A stretch of 64,000 bases of DNA, from contig CM050448.1 in NCBI GenBank assembly GCA_027563935.2, forward strand, positions 66,101,843-66,165,842, written 5' to 3'. Made by a program: the position numbers and the translations under genes. Source of the stretch: Costus lasius (Eukaryota > Streptophyta > Magnoliopsida > Zingiberales > Costaceae). The notes beneath the pieces were generated by a model, which was not told the origin of the DNA, made no database searches, and saw only the letters and a program-made list of their open reading frames with translations. Numbering within the stretch: position 1 is the first letter of the stretch; every line of letters starts with the position of its first letter. This document shows positions 42,940 to 53,914 of the stretch, one piece after another.

Positions 42940-44761
42940 TGTTGTAGTCCGCAAAGTGCACGGATACTCGAAGTAATAAAGAAAGATATCGAATCATAGA
43001 GACCTTATTGTTAAGTACCAAATAGTTGCATTCTTACTAGCTAAGTAATCGATTATAATGCAAGTAAATGATAGAAAGTACACGAAATTAGAGAGAAACT
43101 GGGATTAGGGTTTCATCCACCTTAATTTCAATGACTAGATATAAATAAAAGGTCGTCAGTCTAATTTTATCATGATAAAGATATAATTTACTTCATAAAA
43201 GGATTATCTCACTTTCGTGCAGACAATCATGCAGGGACCGATCCTCGGTTTCGCGCAAGATCTATCCCAAGCTGAAAATAAGTAAATCATAAATCAAAGA
43301 ACTCAAGGATCACTTTCGTGCATCTGAATCCTAAGTTGATTATCTCAACTGGAATCTCAAGGATCATTTTCGTGCATCCGAGTCTCAACACAGGTTCTAC
43401 TTATGGTTCTCCAACACTCCGATCCTCACTTTCGCACAAGATCTTTACGTTTAACAAAATAACTCAATCTTAGATTCAAATTATCAAACATGGCAATTAT
43501 TCTTCTAAAATTGAGAAATAATAACTAACCTAATTTCTTACGGTGAGTTTCTAAATTCAATTTTAGTGTTCCAAGTTCTCAATCAAATCACCTTTCAGTC
43601 CATATTGCGAAAACTCTAAAATCATGCATGATAATAAGAATACTTTGGAGAATCATAGGCAATTGTCACATAAGTAGAATTATCACAACAAAATTATACT
43701 CACGAAATAAAGATTATCTAGTCATATAAAATCATGGGGATTATACCCCATGTACCATAAAGATGTTTAAGCTAGCATGGAGGAAGAATTACAATAAATC
43801 ATAGTTTAGAATGATCAGAAATCAAAAATAGGGAAAATCAACTTTATAGCACGGCTATAATAGAAATTACAGTCGTAATTTGCTCCAAGAACCCCCGTTG
43901 AACAGTGTTGGCGCCCACTCTTTCGTTGATTTCTCCTCCGATAGAGATCCTTTCTCTCTGAAACTTCTGTGGTATCGTCTCCTCCTCCAAGCGAAGCTTC
44001 CCCTCAAATTTCACGGCTGGAGATGCGTTGTATGCTTCCCGATGGTGAAACCTAAGGCAGCGGCATGTAACTCGATTTCAGAGAGAAAGGCCTGGAGATG
44101 CACTGTTCTCCTCCTCGGAGGCCCTTTTTCCTTCTTACAGCTTTGAGTTTAAAGGCCTGGATCGTCCGCAATCGATTGTGCGATAATCAGGCTTCAATTT
44201 GACCGTGGAAGTCACGAGCCAGAAATAGAATTACAGTCATGGTTTATGTTACGGCCATGCCGTATTTTCTTCAAGGTTCTTCTGTACATGATTCAATAAA
44301 ATTACGGTACCATATTATGTTTTATGGTAGTGCCGTAATTTCTAGAAATCTTTCGAGTCAGAATTTGCTTCAAAATACGGCACCGTGATTTTAGTTATGG
44401 TAGTGCCGTAATTTCTCCCAAATCTTCTGTACAGAAATCGCCGAAAATACGGCAGTGTTCCAAAATTACGGTACCGTAATTATAATTACGGTACGGCTGT
44501 AATTTGGGTTTTGGCTCCGATTTGCATGAAATTTGTCATGTAATCTCTTCTTGATGATAGGAAATCTTCTATGTATCTAATTTTGCTTGAAAATGCATTA
44601 AAATTGTGCCTTTTTACCTAAAAATCATCAAAAAAACAAAATAGAAGTAGATTCTGCAATATTTGATAAAAAAAAGCATAAAAATAAGCAAAGTAATATG
44701 AATATGACACAAAAAGAGCAATGAAATGACACAAAATATACTATAAATTTTGGTGTTATCA
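42940..44761 (-). repeat. Athila-like 5' LTR, minus strand, 1822 bp
   Basis: On the minus strand it starts TGATAACACCAAAATTTATAG (44761) and ends GGACTACAACA (42940), followed by the primer site. It shares with the LTR at 7368 the start, repeated GGATCACTTTCGTGCATC motifs (43308, 43362 on the plus strand) and a palindrome array (44230-44520, including TACGGTACCGTA at 44467-44478). It interrupts a family-2 Copia LTR on its right. Confidence 0.82.
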
Positions 44762-45604
44762 AGGTGCTAACACAGACATATTTGTATATCAATGGTAGAT
44801 GTACTGGATCGACCCATTGTGAGGCTCTAACTTGGTGTCATGAGTTAACCTCACAAGTGATAGGAGATGCATTGATCCTTTGACTTGAGGTCATTTACTC
44901 TTCTATATGGTTAGAGACATTCTTTGATGCAACCTAACATCTCACTGTAGTTGGGAGGTCATAACGGTTGTCATTGAGTATGTCACGATCCATTTGAGAA
45001 GATCAATGGACAGATATAAGATTTGCCCCTTCCTAAGGGAAGCTTGATATCAATGGGGGCCCCCTATATTTGTATGACTGAAAGTGTATTGCCATACCCA
45101 GGTGAGAACCTGTTTTAGTCATAACTATGAGATTGGGTATAAAAAAACTGGTGACACACTTTGTTCAATCGGATATTAGTTTGGCAAAGGGACTATAATG
45201 CATTGGTACCTTGTTGCGATGATGGAGATGTCGATGTTGATATCGATTCCGAAGACTTGGGTAGCAGCAATGCACTGCTAGATGTCACTCACTGCTTGTG
45301 ATGATCTAAGTTCATCACTGCCAACGTCAAAGGAACCTACAGGGTCCTACACCTTGATGCTCAAGTTTTTGTATTGATCGGGTAGCCTTTGGATCGAGTT
45401 ATTTCATAACTCGGATCTATTTAGGAGATTTCATCAGCGCTAATGGGCCTAATGAGATGGAAGAAGCTTATTAGAGCCAAACTTCATTTTTGGCATGTTG
45501 ACCCAAAATTGACTATCCTCAGCCTCATTTGACCTTGGGTTACATAGGATTGGAACCAATGACTTGATTAACATGCATAATGAAGTTTGGGCTAGGCCCA
45601 TTAC
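44762..45604 (+). repeat. Copia family 2 LTR, left part
   Basis: Matches 19885 onward of the family-2 LTR (GGTGCTAACACAGACATAT; GGCTCTAACTTGGTGTCATG). The first 230 bp are missing at the Athila-like LTR junction. It continues at 47087 after a solo LTR. Confidence 0.8.
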
Positions 45605-47086
45605 TATTAGCACATATTTATATAGCATTTTATATATGATTTTACTAACGAAATCATCTCCATTTCGTGGTTTACACTCTATAATTTCCTTTTTTGCCTT
45701 ACTTCTATGGAATCTACACCTCCGTCAGTATTTTCGTGTTTTCAGGGCAAAACAACCAAAAAGAAGGCAAATTCTGGGAGCTCAAGATTAGAGGAGGCCT
45801 TTCAACATTAAGAAAGATCCACTTAGAGATTTTTAGAACGATTGGAGCCTCCGTTAAGAATCACGACTAGGTCATGATCAGGATCATGACCGTAATATGC
45901 CTCTGCACCTGGAAGCTAAAACTTAGTAATCTTGAGCGGATCATGACCAGAATCACGCCCATGATCACGGACTCACCTATTTCTAAACTGAGATTTTAAC
46001 CATGATTTTCTTATCCTAATCAAAGGGGAAGAAGGAGGAAAGAAGCCAAGGAAGAAGAACGCTTGGAAGGGAACTTGCACAATAGAAGATTGAAGATATA
46101 CTTGCAGCACATGGATTATCTGAAGAACTTCCAAGGACCCTAAGCTGATCATCTCCAGTACCAAATCCGGTTTAGGGGAGTCTTCAATCTCATTTTCTAC
46201 ACCTTCTAGATAAAGATTTGGAATGAATGATCATATCTTTATGTGTACTTGTGTGATCAACTGGATAGTTTACCTAAGATTTTAATCAGGATTTGGGGGA
46301 GCCCCTTTGATAGTCTTATGTTTGGAATAATCATCCTTCAAGTATATTGAGTCCTTGCTTAACCCTTATTGTGTGCCTTGCCTGCGTCCCCTGAAAGGGA
46401 GGGCTTAAGCCTACACTCCCCTGGTTGCGAGTGTTAGGATCTTAGACGCGTCGGGTAGGCTGAAAGGTCACCTGCGCGTTGGAACCATTTGGGTTAAGGG
46501 TTTATCTAATCCTTTTTGTGCGCTTTGCCTGTGTCTTCTGAAAGGGAGTGCTTGTGCCTATACTCCCCTGGTGCGAGTGTTAGGGCCTTAGATGCATCGA
46601 GTAGGATGAAAGGTCACCTGCATGCCGGAACCATTTGGATTAGATTGATAACCAATCCGCGAGAGTAGGGGAGGTCTATCAGAGCGAGCGATGTTCGTCA
46701 GATGTGCATTGAGTTCGTCTTGGGGTGTAAGCCGAAATGTAGGAGATTGCTCCGAAGGCCGCTCCGAGTGAACACCAGGTTGAACCCATACCTTCGGTAC
46801 GCATTCCCTTGAGCTATATAGGAAGTTAGTTTTGGAGTTTGGTTATTCATTCATAAGACATAAAAGAGTTGAACCCATATCCTGATTTATCTTCCATCGA
46901 AATTTTCCTCATACAAATCCTACCGTCTACGTTCTTACTTGCATAATTAGTTTTGTACATAAATCTTACCAATTCCAATATTGTCTAGCTAGTGAATTTG
47001 AAATCAGTCGGTACTTACCCATTAGTCCCTGTGGGATCGATATTTTACTATTTCTATAGACCCGTGCATTTGTGCGATCCCTATCA
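45605..47086 (+). repeat. Athila-like solo LTR with ATTAC target duplication
   Basis: A 1482-bp insert starting TATTAGCACATATTT (start mutated from TG) and ending CCCTATCA, flanked by ATTAC at 45600-45604 and 47087-47091. Removing it joins the family-2 LTR. The end block GGTCCCTGTGGGATCGATAT-like and position of the palindromes match the other Athila-like LTRs. It has no internal region, so it is a solo LTR. A 22-bp palindrome (GGTCATGATC-AG-GATCATGACC) lies at 45870-45891. Confidence 0.82.
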
Positions 47087-48055
47087 ATTACCCAATGGGG
47101 CTTACTAATAAGTTGTCATAAAGATATAAGTGGGCTAAATGTTATAATGGAGAAGATTATATGGCATAGGTGCATATGGACTCCTAATCGGATTAGGAGT
47201 GGTGCTTATGGCAATGTTTGGCATCTTCCAAGTGATTAAATTCAAATTTGATTTGATTGAATCACATGAAACTTTGTTGGAAAGTCTTGGGCGCATGTGG
47301 GGTGATTATTGGCATAATTATACTCCTAATTGGATTAGGATTTGTGCTCATATCTCATTAGGCAATCTATCATGATGCTTTGACTAGGTCTTGGTGTATG
47401 CATGGAATAATTACCTCATTAGGTATGGATTGGGCACATATGGCATGGCTTGCTTAGGCAAGGCTTAGGCATATATGAGACTAAGGATATGATTGATATA
47501 ATTGATTGAGTAATTCTCTTAATCCAAGCCTTAATCGCCCACACCTTCCATATACCCTAAACCGCCTCTTCATCTTATAAAAGAGACCCTAGCTGAACCC
47601 TTTGGGATACATCTCTTTTTCTTGGCGTGAACATCAAGGGTGGTGAGAGCTAGGGCATCTTCTTCCATCAAAGCCGCAAGCATCATCATCCTTCTTCCTT
47701 AGCGCATGTGTTGAAGGGCATAGGCGGCTTCTCTTCTCCTCTTCCTCCCTTAGCACATCCACTTCCTAGAGGTTGGCGCAAGTGATCAAGAGGGACTCCT
47801 TAGGCATGGATCTTCTTCGCAAGACTAGCACCAGGCATGGAAGAAGAAGACTTGAGCATCAGTTATGTGTGAGACTGCAAAGGGCGAACACTTGGGCGCC
47901 AACATCGCTTCCCTTGCTTTGCTTCTAAGGTATCATCTCCTACTCACTGTGTCGACTCGCTCGCTTGACTCGATCTTCTGGGTTTTTTGGACTAGTGTGT
48001 TTCAGGGATTGCTTCTGCTGTATATGTCATAAAATTTTAAAATTCCTAGGGGTTT
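47087..48055 (+). repeat. Copia family 2 LTR, right part
   Basis: Continues 45604 to the LTR end (GGGGTTTCCCAATA, normally CCCAACA). It includes CATGGATCTTCTTCGCAAGA, the counterpart of 21203-21222. Confidence 0.78.
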
Positions 48056-48768
48056 CCCAATATCTGTGATACATTAGACTCCCAAATAGACCCAAGTCAA
48101 CTAAATGACTCGATCTTAGGCTGTCCGATCAATATGAGATCTTGAGTGTCTAGGACTGCGACCCTGTCGGTTCTTCAGATGTTGGCAGTGATAACCTTAG
48201 GTCATCACAAGTAATAAGTGGCACTTAGCAGTACATTATTTCTACCCAAGTCTTCAGAATGGAGTTATCATCAACATCCCCTAAAACTACAACATAGTAC
48301 ATGTACACTTTTGGAGTTTTGCCAGACTAATATCTAGATTGGACAAGTTTGTCACACTTGTTTAACCTAATCTAATGGTTATGACTAAATCAGGTTCTCA
48401 CCTGAGCATGGTCATAGACTTTCAATCATGCAACCATATGTATGGTGCCCAAGGATATCAAGCTTCCATTTAAGGAAGCGGCAAATCCTATCTTGGCTCA
48501 TTGAATCTCTCCTATGGCTTATGATACACCCAATGATAACCATTATAACTCTCTTACTACGGTGAAGTGTTAGGTTGTATCAAAGTGCATTACTTACCAT
48601 ATAGAGATATCTATGACCTCGAGTCAAGGACAAGTGCACCTCTGTCACTATGAGATTTGACTTGAGAGACTAAGTCAAATCCTCATGGTAGGTCGGTCTA
48701 GTATATCTATTTTGATATACTCATATGTCTGCATTAGCACCATATGCTCAACTAGCGCATATACAAGA
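48056..48768 (-). repeat. Copia family 2 LTR fragment, opposite orientation
   Basis: On the minus strand this is the first half of the family-2 LTR, ending in the middle at 48056 directly against the end of the plus-strand LTR. Shared blocks include GCAGTGATAACCTTAGGTCA (48185) and the CTTAAATGGAAGCTTGATATC region. Confidence 0.7.
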
Positions 48769-49082
48769 CCTTGTTTACTTAGGGGGAAGATAGAAGGAAT
48801 GGAGAGAAAGTAAGAAGAAAAGGAGTTAAGCCTTGTTTACATAGGCGGAGGGATAATAAAGGAGGGAAAGTAAGTGGGAAACGTAAGCGGTAATCCCTCT
48901 ATTTGCTTTACCAAACAAATCTCGTGCGTTAAACTCATGCCTCGCTTCACCTCTGTGCCTCATCTTGTCACTGCTCGTCCTCACCTCCACTACTCTCCCT
49001 CACCGCCATTGCTCATCCTCGTCGCCACTATTGATCCTCGCCGCTACTCTACTTGTCTCCGTTGCCACTGCTCCTTTTGCAA
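48769..49082 (+). repeat. PIF/Harbinger-type terminus, present twice
   Basis: Two related starts, CCTTGTTTACTTAGGGGGAA (48769) and CCTTGTTTACATAGGCGGAG (48831), are both followed by purine-rich GGAGGGAAAGTAAG sequence, a pattern seen at plant PIF/Harbinger ends. The second opens the element whose transposase lies at 52325. A C-rich, CTC/GCC-repeat region follows (48949-49080). Confidence 0.5.
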
Positions 49083-51164
49083 CTAAACCTCCTTGAAAGC
49101 AATAAATATTCTAAATCCAAGCAGTGCGGAAGAAAAACATTTCTCTTTATAAAATCAAAACCAAAAGTGACAAAACTAATATCCAAAAAGGTTTACAACT
49201 TCTCAACTAGCTAAACACTTAGCTTCTAAAAAAACACCAAATAACAAAGCCAACTAACAACTGAACTCTAATCACTATCTAATGGATTCTCTTGCCACCT
49301 GAGTCACTTCAAGTGTAACTACGCTTGCAGGGATTTGCCGAACGATCTGACTCCTCTTGATCTACTACTGCACAACATCCCTCACGGGTTAGCAAACAAA
49401 TTCTTGGCAAGCCGCTCCCCAAAAGAAAGGGTAGTCCCTTAGATCCAAGGGAGGGAAAACTAGCAACAAGCATGAACATGAATAGAAAAATGTATCAAAA
49501 CTGGATGTCAAAGGGTAACAATTATGAACTGAAAACTGTAAATGAAAATCATAATGCAACTGTATAATCTGGTTTAACCGAGTTATCTGTGGATAAAATC
49601 TATACTAAAGAAAAGTACAGAAACTGATGTCATATATGAAAGTCACTATGAGCAATACCTACTAGCTTATGGGGTCATCACCCTCGAATACGCATGATAA
49701 GGTGGTGAATCACACACCTTACATGGTGAACACACATGCTACCATGTGTCACAAATCCCAATGTATGCTAACTTGGGACTCCGATCTGTCCACATAGTGG
49801 ATACTAACCCCGAAGGGAACTAGGTATATGCTTAATGCCAAAAATACAACTGTTTGTAATCTGATGTGCAGAATACTATACTAATAAAGTCAATTAAAAT
49901 AAAAATTATCAAAACTTATTTATAGAAATCTGGTTTGAGGCCTTACCTTTGAAAAGCCAACAAAATTGTTTATCAAACGATGCAAGCTAAATAGTGGATC
50001 AATCACTCTGTAACATAAATTTGAACATAAACTCTATCAAAACATGTTCTAACTTGGAAACCAAAACTACCAACAAATGTAACACACCCTAAAACCTAGG
50101 GAACCAACCTTGGATCCAGTGAACCAGACACAGAACCCACTGAACCACACAAGATTGCAGTGAACCGGCTATATTCAACCTAAACCAAGCCAAACCGACA
50201 CTTTGAACCTAAATTACACAAATTATACAAGTCATCTAAGGACACACAAGATACCATTGGATATGCATTTTCATAAGCTTTCCAATGGCTACCTGAACCG
50301 GCCAGGATTCAACTGGATTAGGGTCGAACCGGACCAAAAGCTAGAACTGGGTCAAAATTGAAATTGAACCGTTCAATCTGTTGAGCTGGTTCAAATCAAT
50401 TTCAAAACTCAGTGAGCTGGGTTTACTTCCAAATAAACCACACCAAACCCTAAAATCAAACCGAATGTATCGACGGTGGCTGTGGCTATCTTTCGACTCA
50501 CGGTCGAAGCATTCAATGCAACCGAATGTATCGACGGTGGTGCTGCCGCTGCTGACACACAAAACCCAGCTAAAACCTACCACAACTTTATCAAATCCAC
50601 AGGAAAGAAAGGATACCTTGCTACGACGCTGTATCATAGCCTTGGAATAGGGAACTCGTGTCGATGGAGGCGCTGGAAGACTAAAGCTTGAGGCAGTGCT
50701 TCTCGAACTCCGGCGACTGGTTTGAGCTCGATTTCTCCTTCCTAGCGGCGTATCCAAGCTCGAAGAGAGACTAGGGTTCTATTATCCTCCAAACGAGTAG
50801 AAGCCCTCTAAAATAGATGCAAGACGTGTCCCAGAATAGCAAGGATGTGGCGGTGACTCAGTCACCGCAAAGGTCGGGGAAGACGACGAGTTCGCTCGTC
50901 ATCCAAAATCAACCCAATACCCGAATAATAAAACACTGATGCGGTTTGATATCAAATCGCAAAACAACCTAGTGGTTCAACTGAACTAGAACTTCTAGCG
51001 TAATGCGGGTTCGAGCCTTGACGTCCCTATATTAGGTTTTTAATTTAAACTTAATCCTTTTATCCTATTAAAAATTCCCAAAAATTCCAAAAAAATCATA
51101 GAAATTCAAAAACATAAATTCTGAATTTTCCAAAATTATTTTACAAAATTTTGGGTTATAACAT
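49083..51164 (-). repeat. Solo LTR (probably Ty3/Gypsy) inside the Harbinger element; left edge approximate
   Basis: On the minus strand it starts TGTTATAACCCAAAATTTTG (51164). The left edge is near 49083; TG...CA and a clean target duplication could not be fixed. There is no primer site or coding region. ORFs at 50341-50757 (minus) and 50381-50650 (plus) overlap each other and match nothing I know. A 19-bp direct repeat, CCGAATGTATCGACGGTGG, occurs at 50461 and 50521. Confidence 0.55.
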
Positions 51165-51932
51165 TTGTAGACTTGCAGCTGTTTCTTCCCCCTTCTCACC
51201 ACCGTCGTTGCTTGTCCTCAAAATCATTGCTCCTTCAATTTTGATTCTCTTTATATCTTCTCGCGCAGAAAGGTTTTGATCCTCCCCTATCTCATTTAAG
51301 CAAGAGTTTGATGATGTTGGTATAAATTAGTTAATCAAGTTATTCATCTTCACCTAGTTAGGTTCACTTATATTCCTTCTTATACTTGGATTTGTTCATA
51401 TTAATGGATTATTTTCATTTATCCACGAATCAGATGATTTATTTGTACATTAACTCATTCTTGGATTACATAATTGATGTGGTATGGAATTTAAACTTAA
51501 TCATTTTATCCTATTATAAATTCCCAAAAATTCCAGAAAAATCATAGAAATTTGAAAACATAAATTCTGAATTTTCCAAAATTATTTTGCAAAATTTAAC
51601 ATTTGTAGACTTGCAACTGTTTCTTTCCCCTTCTCGCCGTCGTCGTTGCTTGTCCTCAAAATCATTGCTCATTCGGTTTTGACCCTCCATATATCTTCTC
51701 ATGCAGAAAGGTTTTGATCCTCCCCTATCTCATTTAAGCAAGAGTTTGATGATGTTTGGTATCAACTAGTTAATCAAGTTATTCATCTTCACCTAGTTAG
51801 GTTCACTTATATTCATTTTTATACTTGGATTTGTTCATATTAATGGATTATTTTAATTTATCCACGAATCAGATGATTTATTTGTACATTAACTCACTCT
51901 TGGATTACATAACTGATGTGGTATGGAATTTC
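51042..51932 (+). repeat. Tandem duplication, two units of about 446 bp
   Basis: Units start at 51042 and 51488 (AATTTAAACTTAATC). Each contains the last 120 bp of the solo LTR plus about 320 bp of Harbinger sequence (TTTGTAGACTTGCAGCTG ... GATGTGGTATGGAATTT). The second unit has lost part of the LTR terminus. The duplication came after the LTR insertion. Confidence 0.85.
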
Positions 51933-52324
51933 TTTATGAAGGGTATAGTTATACGCTACAAGATGCAAATAGACATTTCTTTCATCAAAATTCGTAGAAC
52001 CATACTATCGGGTTAAAATTTCAATAACTTTCATGCTTTGAGCATGTCATTCCATTTGTAGTTCAAGCACTTGGAAGATTAATTATGTCATTCCAGTTCA
52101 TGCTTTGAGCATGTCATTCTTTTCCTTTTCTCCAAGTTTGTAACCTGCATTTCAACTTCTTGTTTTCTATAAAATAAAATCTATCTTGAATTGTCCTTTC
52201 CTGAATAGCATCTATAAATGTTCTTCTCTTACAATAGTATATTCACACTCATTTCAAAAATTAGTTTGAATTTTATTATTATATTGTTAACTAGATTTTC
52301 TTTTCATTTATAGGTTTTATTTGA

Positions 52325-53604
52325 ATGGCTCGAATGAGTAACAAAAACAAGAGATTTATTCAAATGCACAACCACCAACTTAGGCTTTTTCAAATGGCAT
52401 CTATAGAGTTTGTGTTGCACTATTGCACCAACTCCACCTTTTATTATTAAACTCATTGTATGTGGATAAGCCATTAATAGAGAGTGCTGAATATAGGGAT
52501 AGCAAGCGGTTTGGAATTTTAAAAAAATTAACTAGTATGGATCAATTTTGTCATAACATTTTAAGAATGAGTAAGGATGACTTTTTTTCATTTGTGAGAT
52601 TCTATGAGGCCAAAATATAGTCAATGACACAAGAAATTCTAGTGTTGAGGAAAAAGTTGCAAAGTTCTTATATTTGGTTGCCCATAATGCCAAGAATAGA
52701 GAACCTTGCTTTTTCTTTCATCGTACTCTTAGAAGTATTAGTTATCACTTTTATGAAGTGTTGAGAGCTATTATTAGCTGACACAGTTTATCAAACAACC
52801 TGATGGTACAATAGATCCTCCTCATATATGCAATATGAATAGATTATATCCGTATTTCAAGATATAGTATTTGAAAAGTATATTAGTATGAACAACCCTA
52901 TTTCAATTGTTAAATCGATTGTATAAAACTACAGGACTGTACAGGAGCTATTAACGAGACACATGTTCGTGTAAGAGTACTGTCTAAAGATACACTTAGA
53001 TATAGGGGAAGAAAAAACTGACCAAAGATAAATGTTTTGGCACCATGTACTTTTGATATGAAATTTACTTACATCCTTCCTAGTTGGGAAGGGAGAGTAT
53101 CTGACTCACGGATATTGAAAGATGCCCACACTAGATTCGATAACTTAAAAATTACAATAGGTAAATTCCTAACCTTCATTCATTAAAACTACCCTTGATA
53201 GTCCTTATTTTTAATATTAAATCATATATTGTTGTTGTAGGAAAATATTATTTAGGTAATGCCTACTTTGGGATTAAAAGTTTTCTTATTACACCTTATA
53301 GTGGAGTCCGCTATCACTTGAAAGAATATAGTAAACATGCTCCAGAAAATACGAATGAAATATTTAACCATCGACATTCATTTGCTCAAAATGTTATTGA
53401 TAGAGCTTTTGATGTATTGAAGAAGAGATTTTCGATTATAGCAAATGGTACAGAACCCTGTTATTCTATTAGGACATATATTCAAATTATCCTTGCATGT
53501 TGTGTTTTACACAACTACTTAATGGGTGTTAATCCTGATGCAAGCATCATTGCTAAAGTTGATGAGGAAATAGTAAATACAAGAAGCCAAAATGCTTTTG
53601 GATA
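52325..53604 (+). pseudogene. PIF/Harbinger transposase (DDE_Tnp_4 type), all three catalytic positions altered
   Basis: A decayed transposase with start MARMSNKNKRFIQ, an N-terminal part (KRFGILKKLTSMDQFCHN, RMSKDDFFSFVRF) after a frameshift, and a catalytic domain in two exons. A GT-AG intron of 80 bp (53161-53240) fits: splicing joins ITI-G to GKYYL in frame. Catalytic positions read AINETHVRV for AIDGTH (52953), YYLGNAYFG for YLxDAGY (53258) and NVIDRAFD for NVIERAFG (53399), so D, D and E are all replaced. A TGA at about 53019 fits a Trp codon. RYHLKEYSKHAP and NHRHSFAQ are typical of the family. Earlier stops and a frameshift confirm it is dead. Confidence 0.82.
53161..53240 (+). other. 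Probable intron in the Harbinger transposase
   Basis: It starts GTAAATTCC and ends TTGTTGTTGTAG, is T-rich, and is the only segment interrupting family similarity; its removal keeps the frame (phase 1). Confidence 0.7.
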
Positions 53605-53825
53605 AGAAAGATTAGATGAAGATACTAGGAAAGGGATTGCACTTAGAGATTCTATGGCATCTGCAATGTGGACTAATTATGTCTTGTGAATGTATAAGAT
53701 GATGTTGTCATTTTATTGTACTTTGACTTTAATACAAATGTGTTATAGTATGTTTATTTTGTGGTTTGACATTTATGTTTTTCTTTTCTTGTACTAGTTT
53801 GACTTTATTGTATTATGGTTTTAAT
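53605..53825 (+). other. Harbinger 3' remainder
   Basis: Degraded sequence after the transposase stop (GGATTGCACTTAGAGATTC may still be coding-derived: RDSMASAMW). No 3' terminal repeat is seen because Gypsy sequence begins at about 53826. Confidence 0.5.
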
Positions 53826-53908
53826 GTGATGGAGGCAGTAACCCTGCTCTAAGGAGATATGCTTATGCTTGGACACGGAGGAAACCCCCTCGATATGGGT
53901 TCGCTTAG
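53826..53908 (+). pseudogene. Ty3/Gypsy pol C-terminal tail, plus strand
   Basis: Translates to GGSNPALRRYAYAWTRRKPP then RYGFA and TAG (53906-53908), homologous to the tail at 4678-4787. It directly precedes the Gypsy LTR, with no other pol sequence. Confidence 0.5.
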
Positions 53909-53914
53909 AGTCCA

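Noticed and set aside
50341..50757. 138-codon minus-strand ORF as a possible host gene
   Set aside because: It lies inside a solo LTR, overlaps ORFs on the other strand, has no motif I recognise, and contains a simple direct repeat in its DNA.
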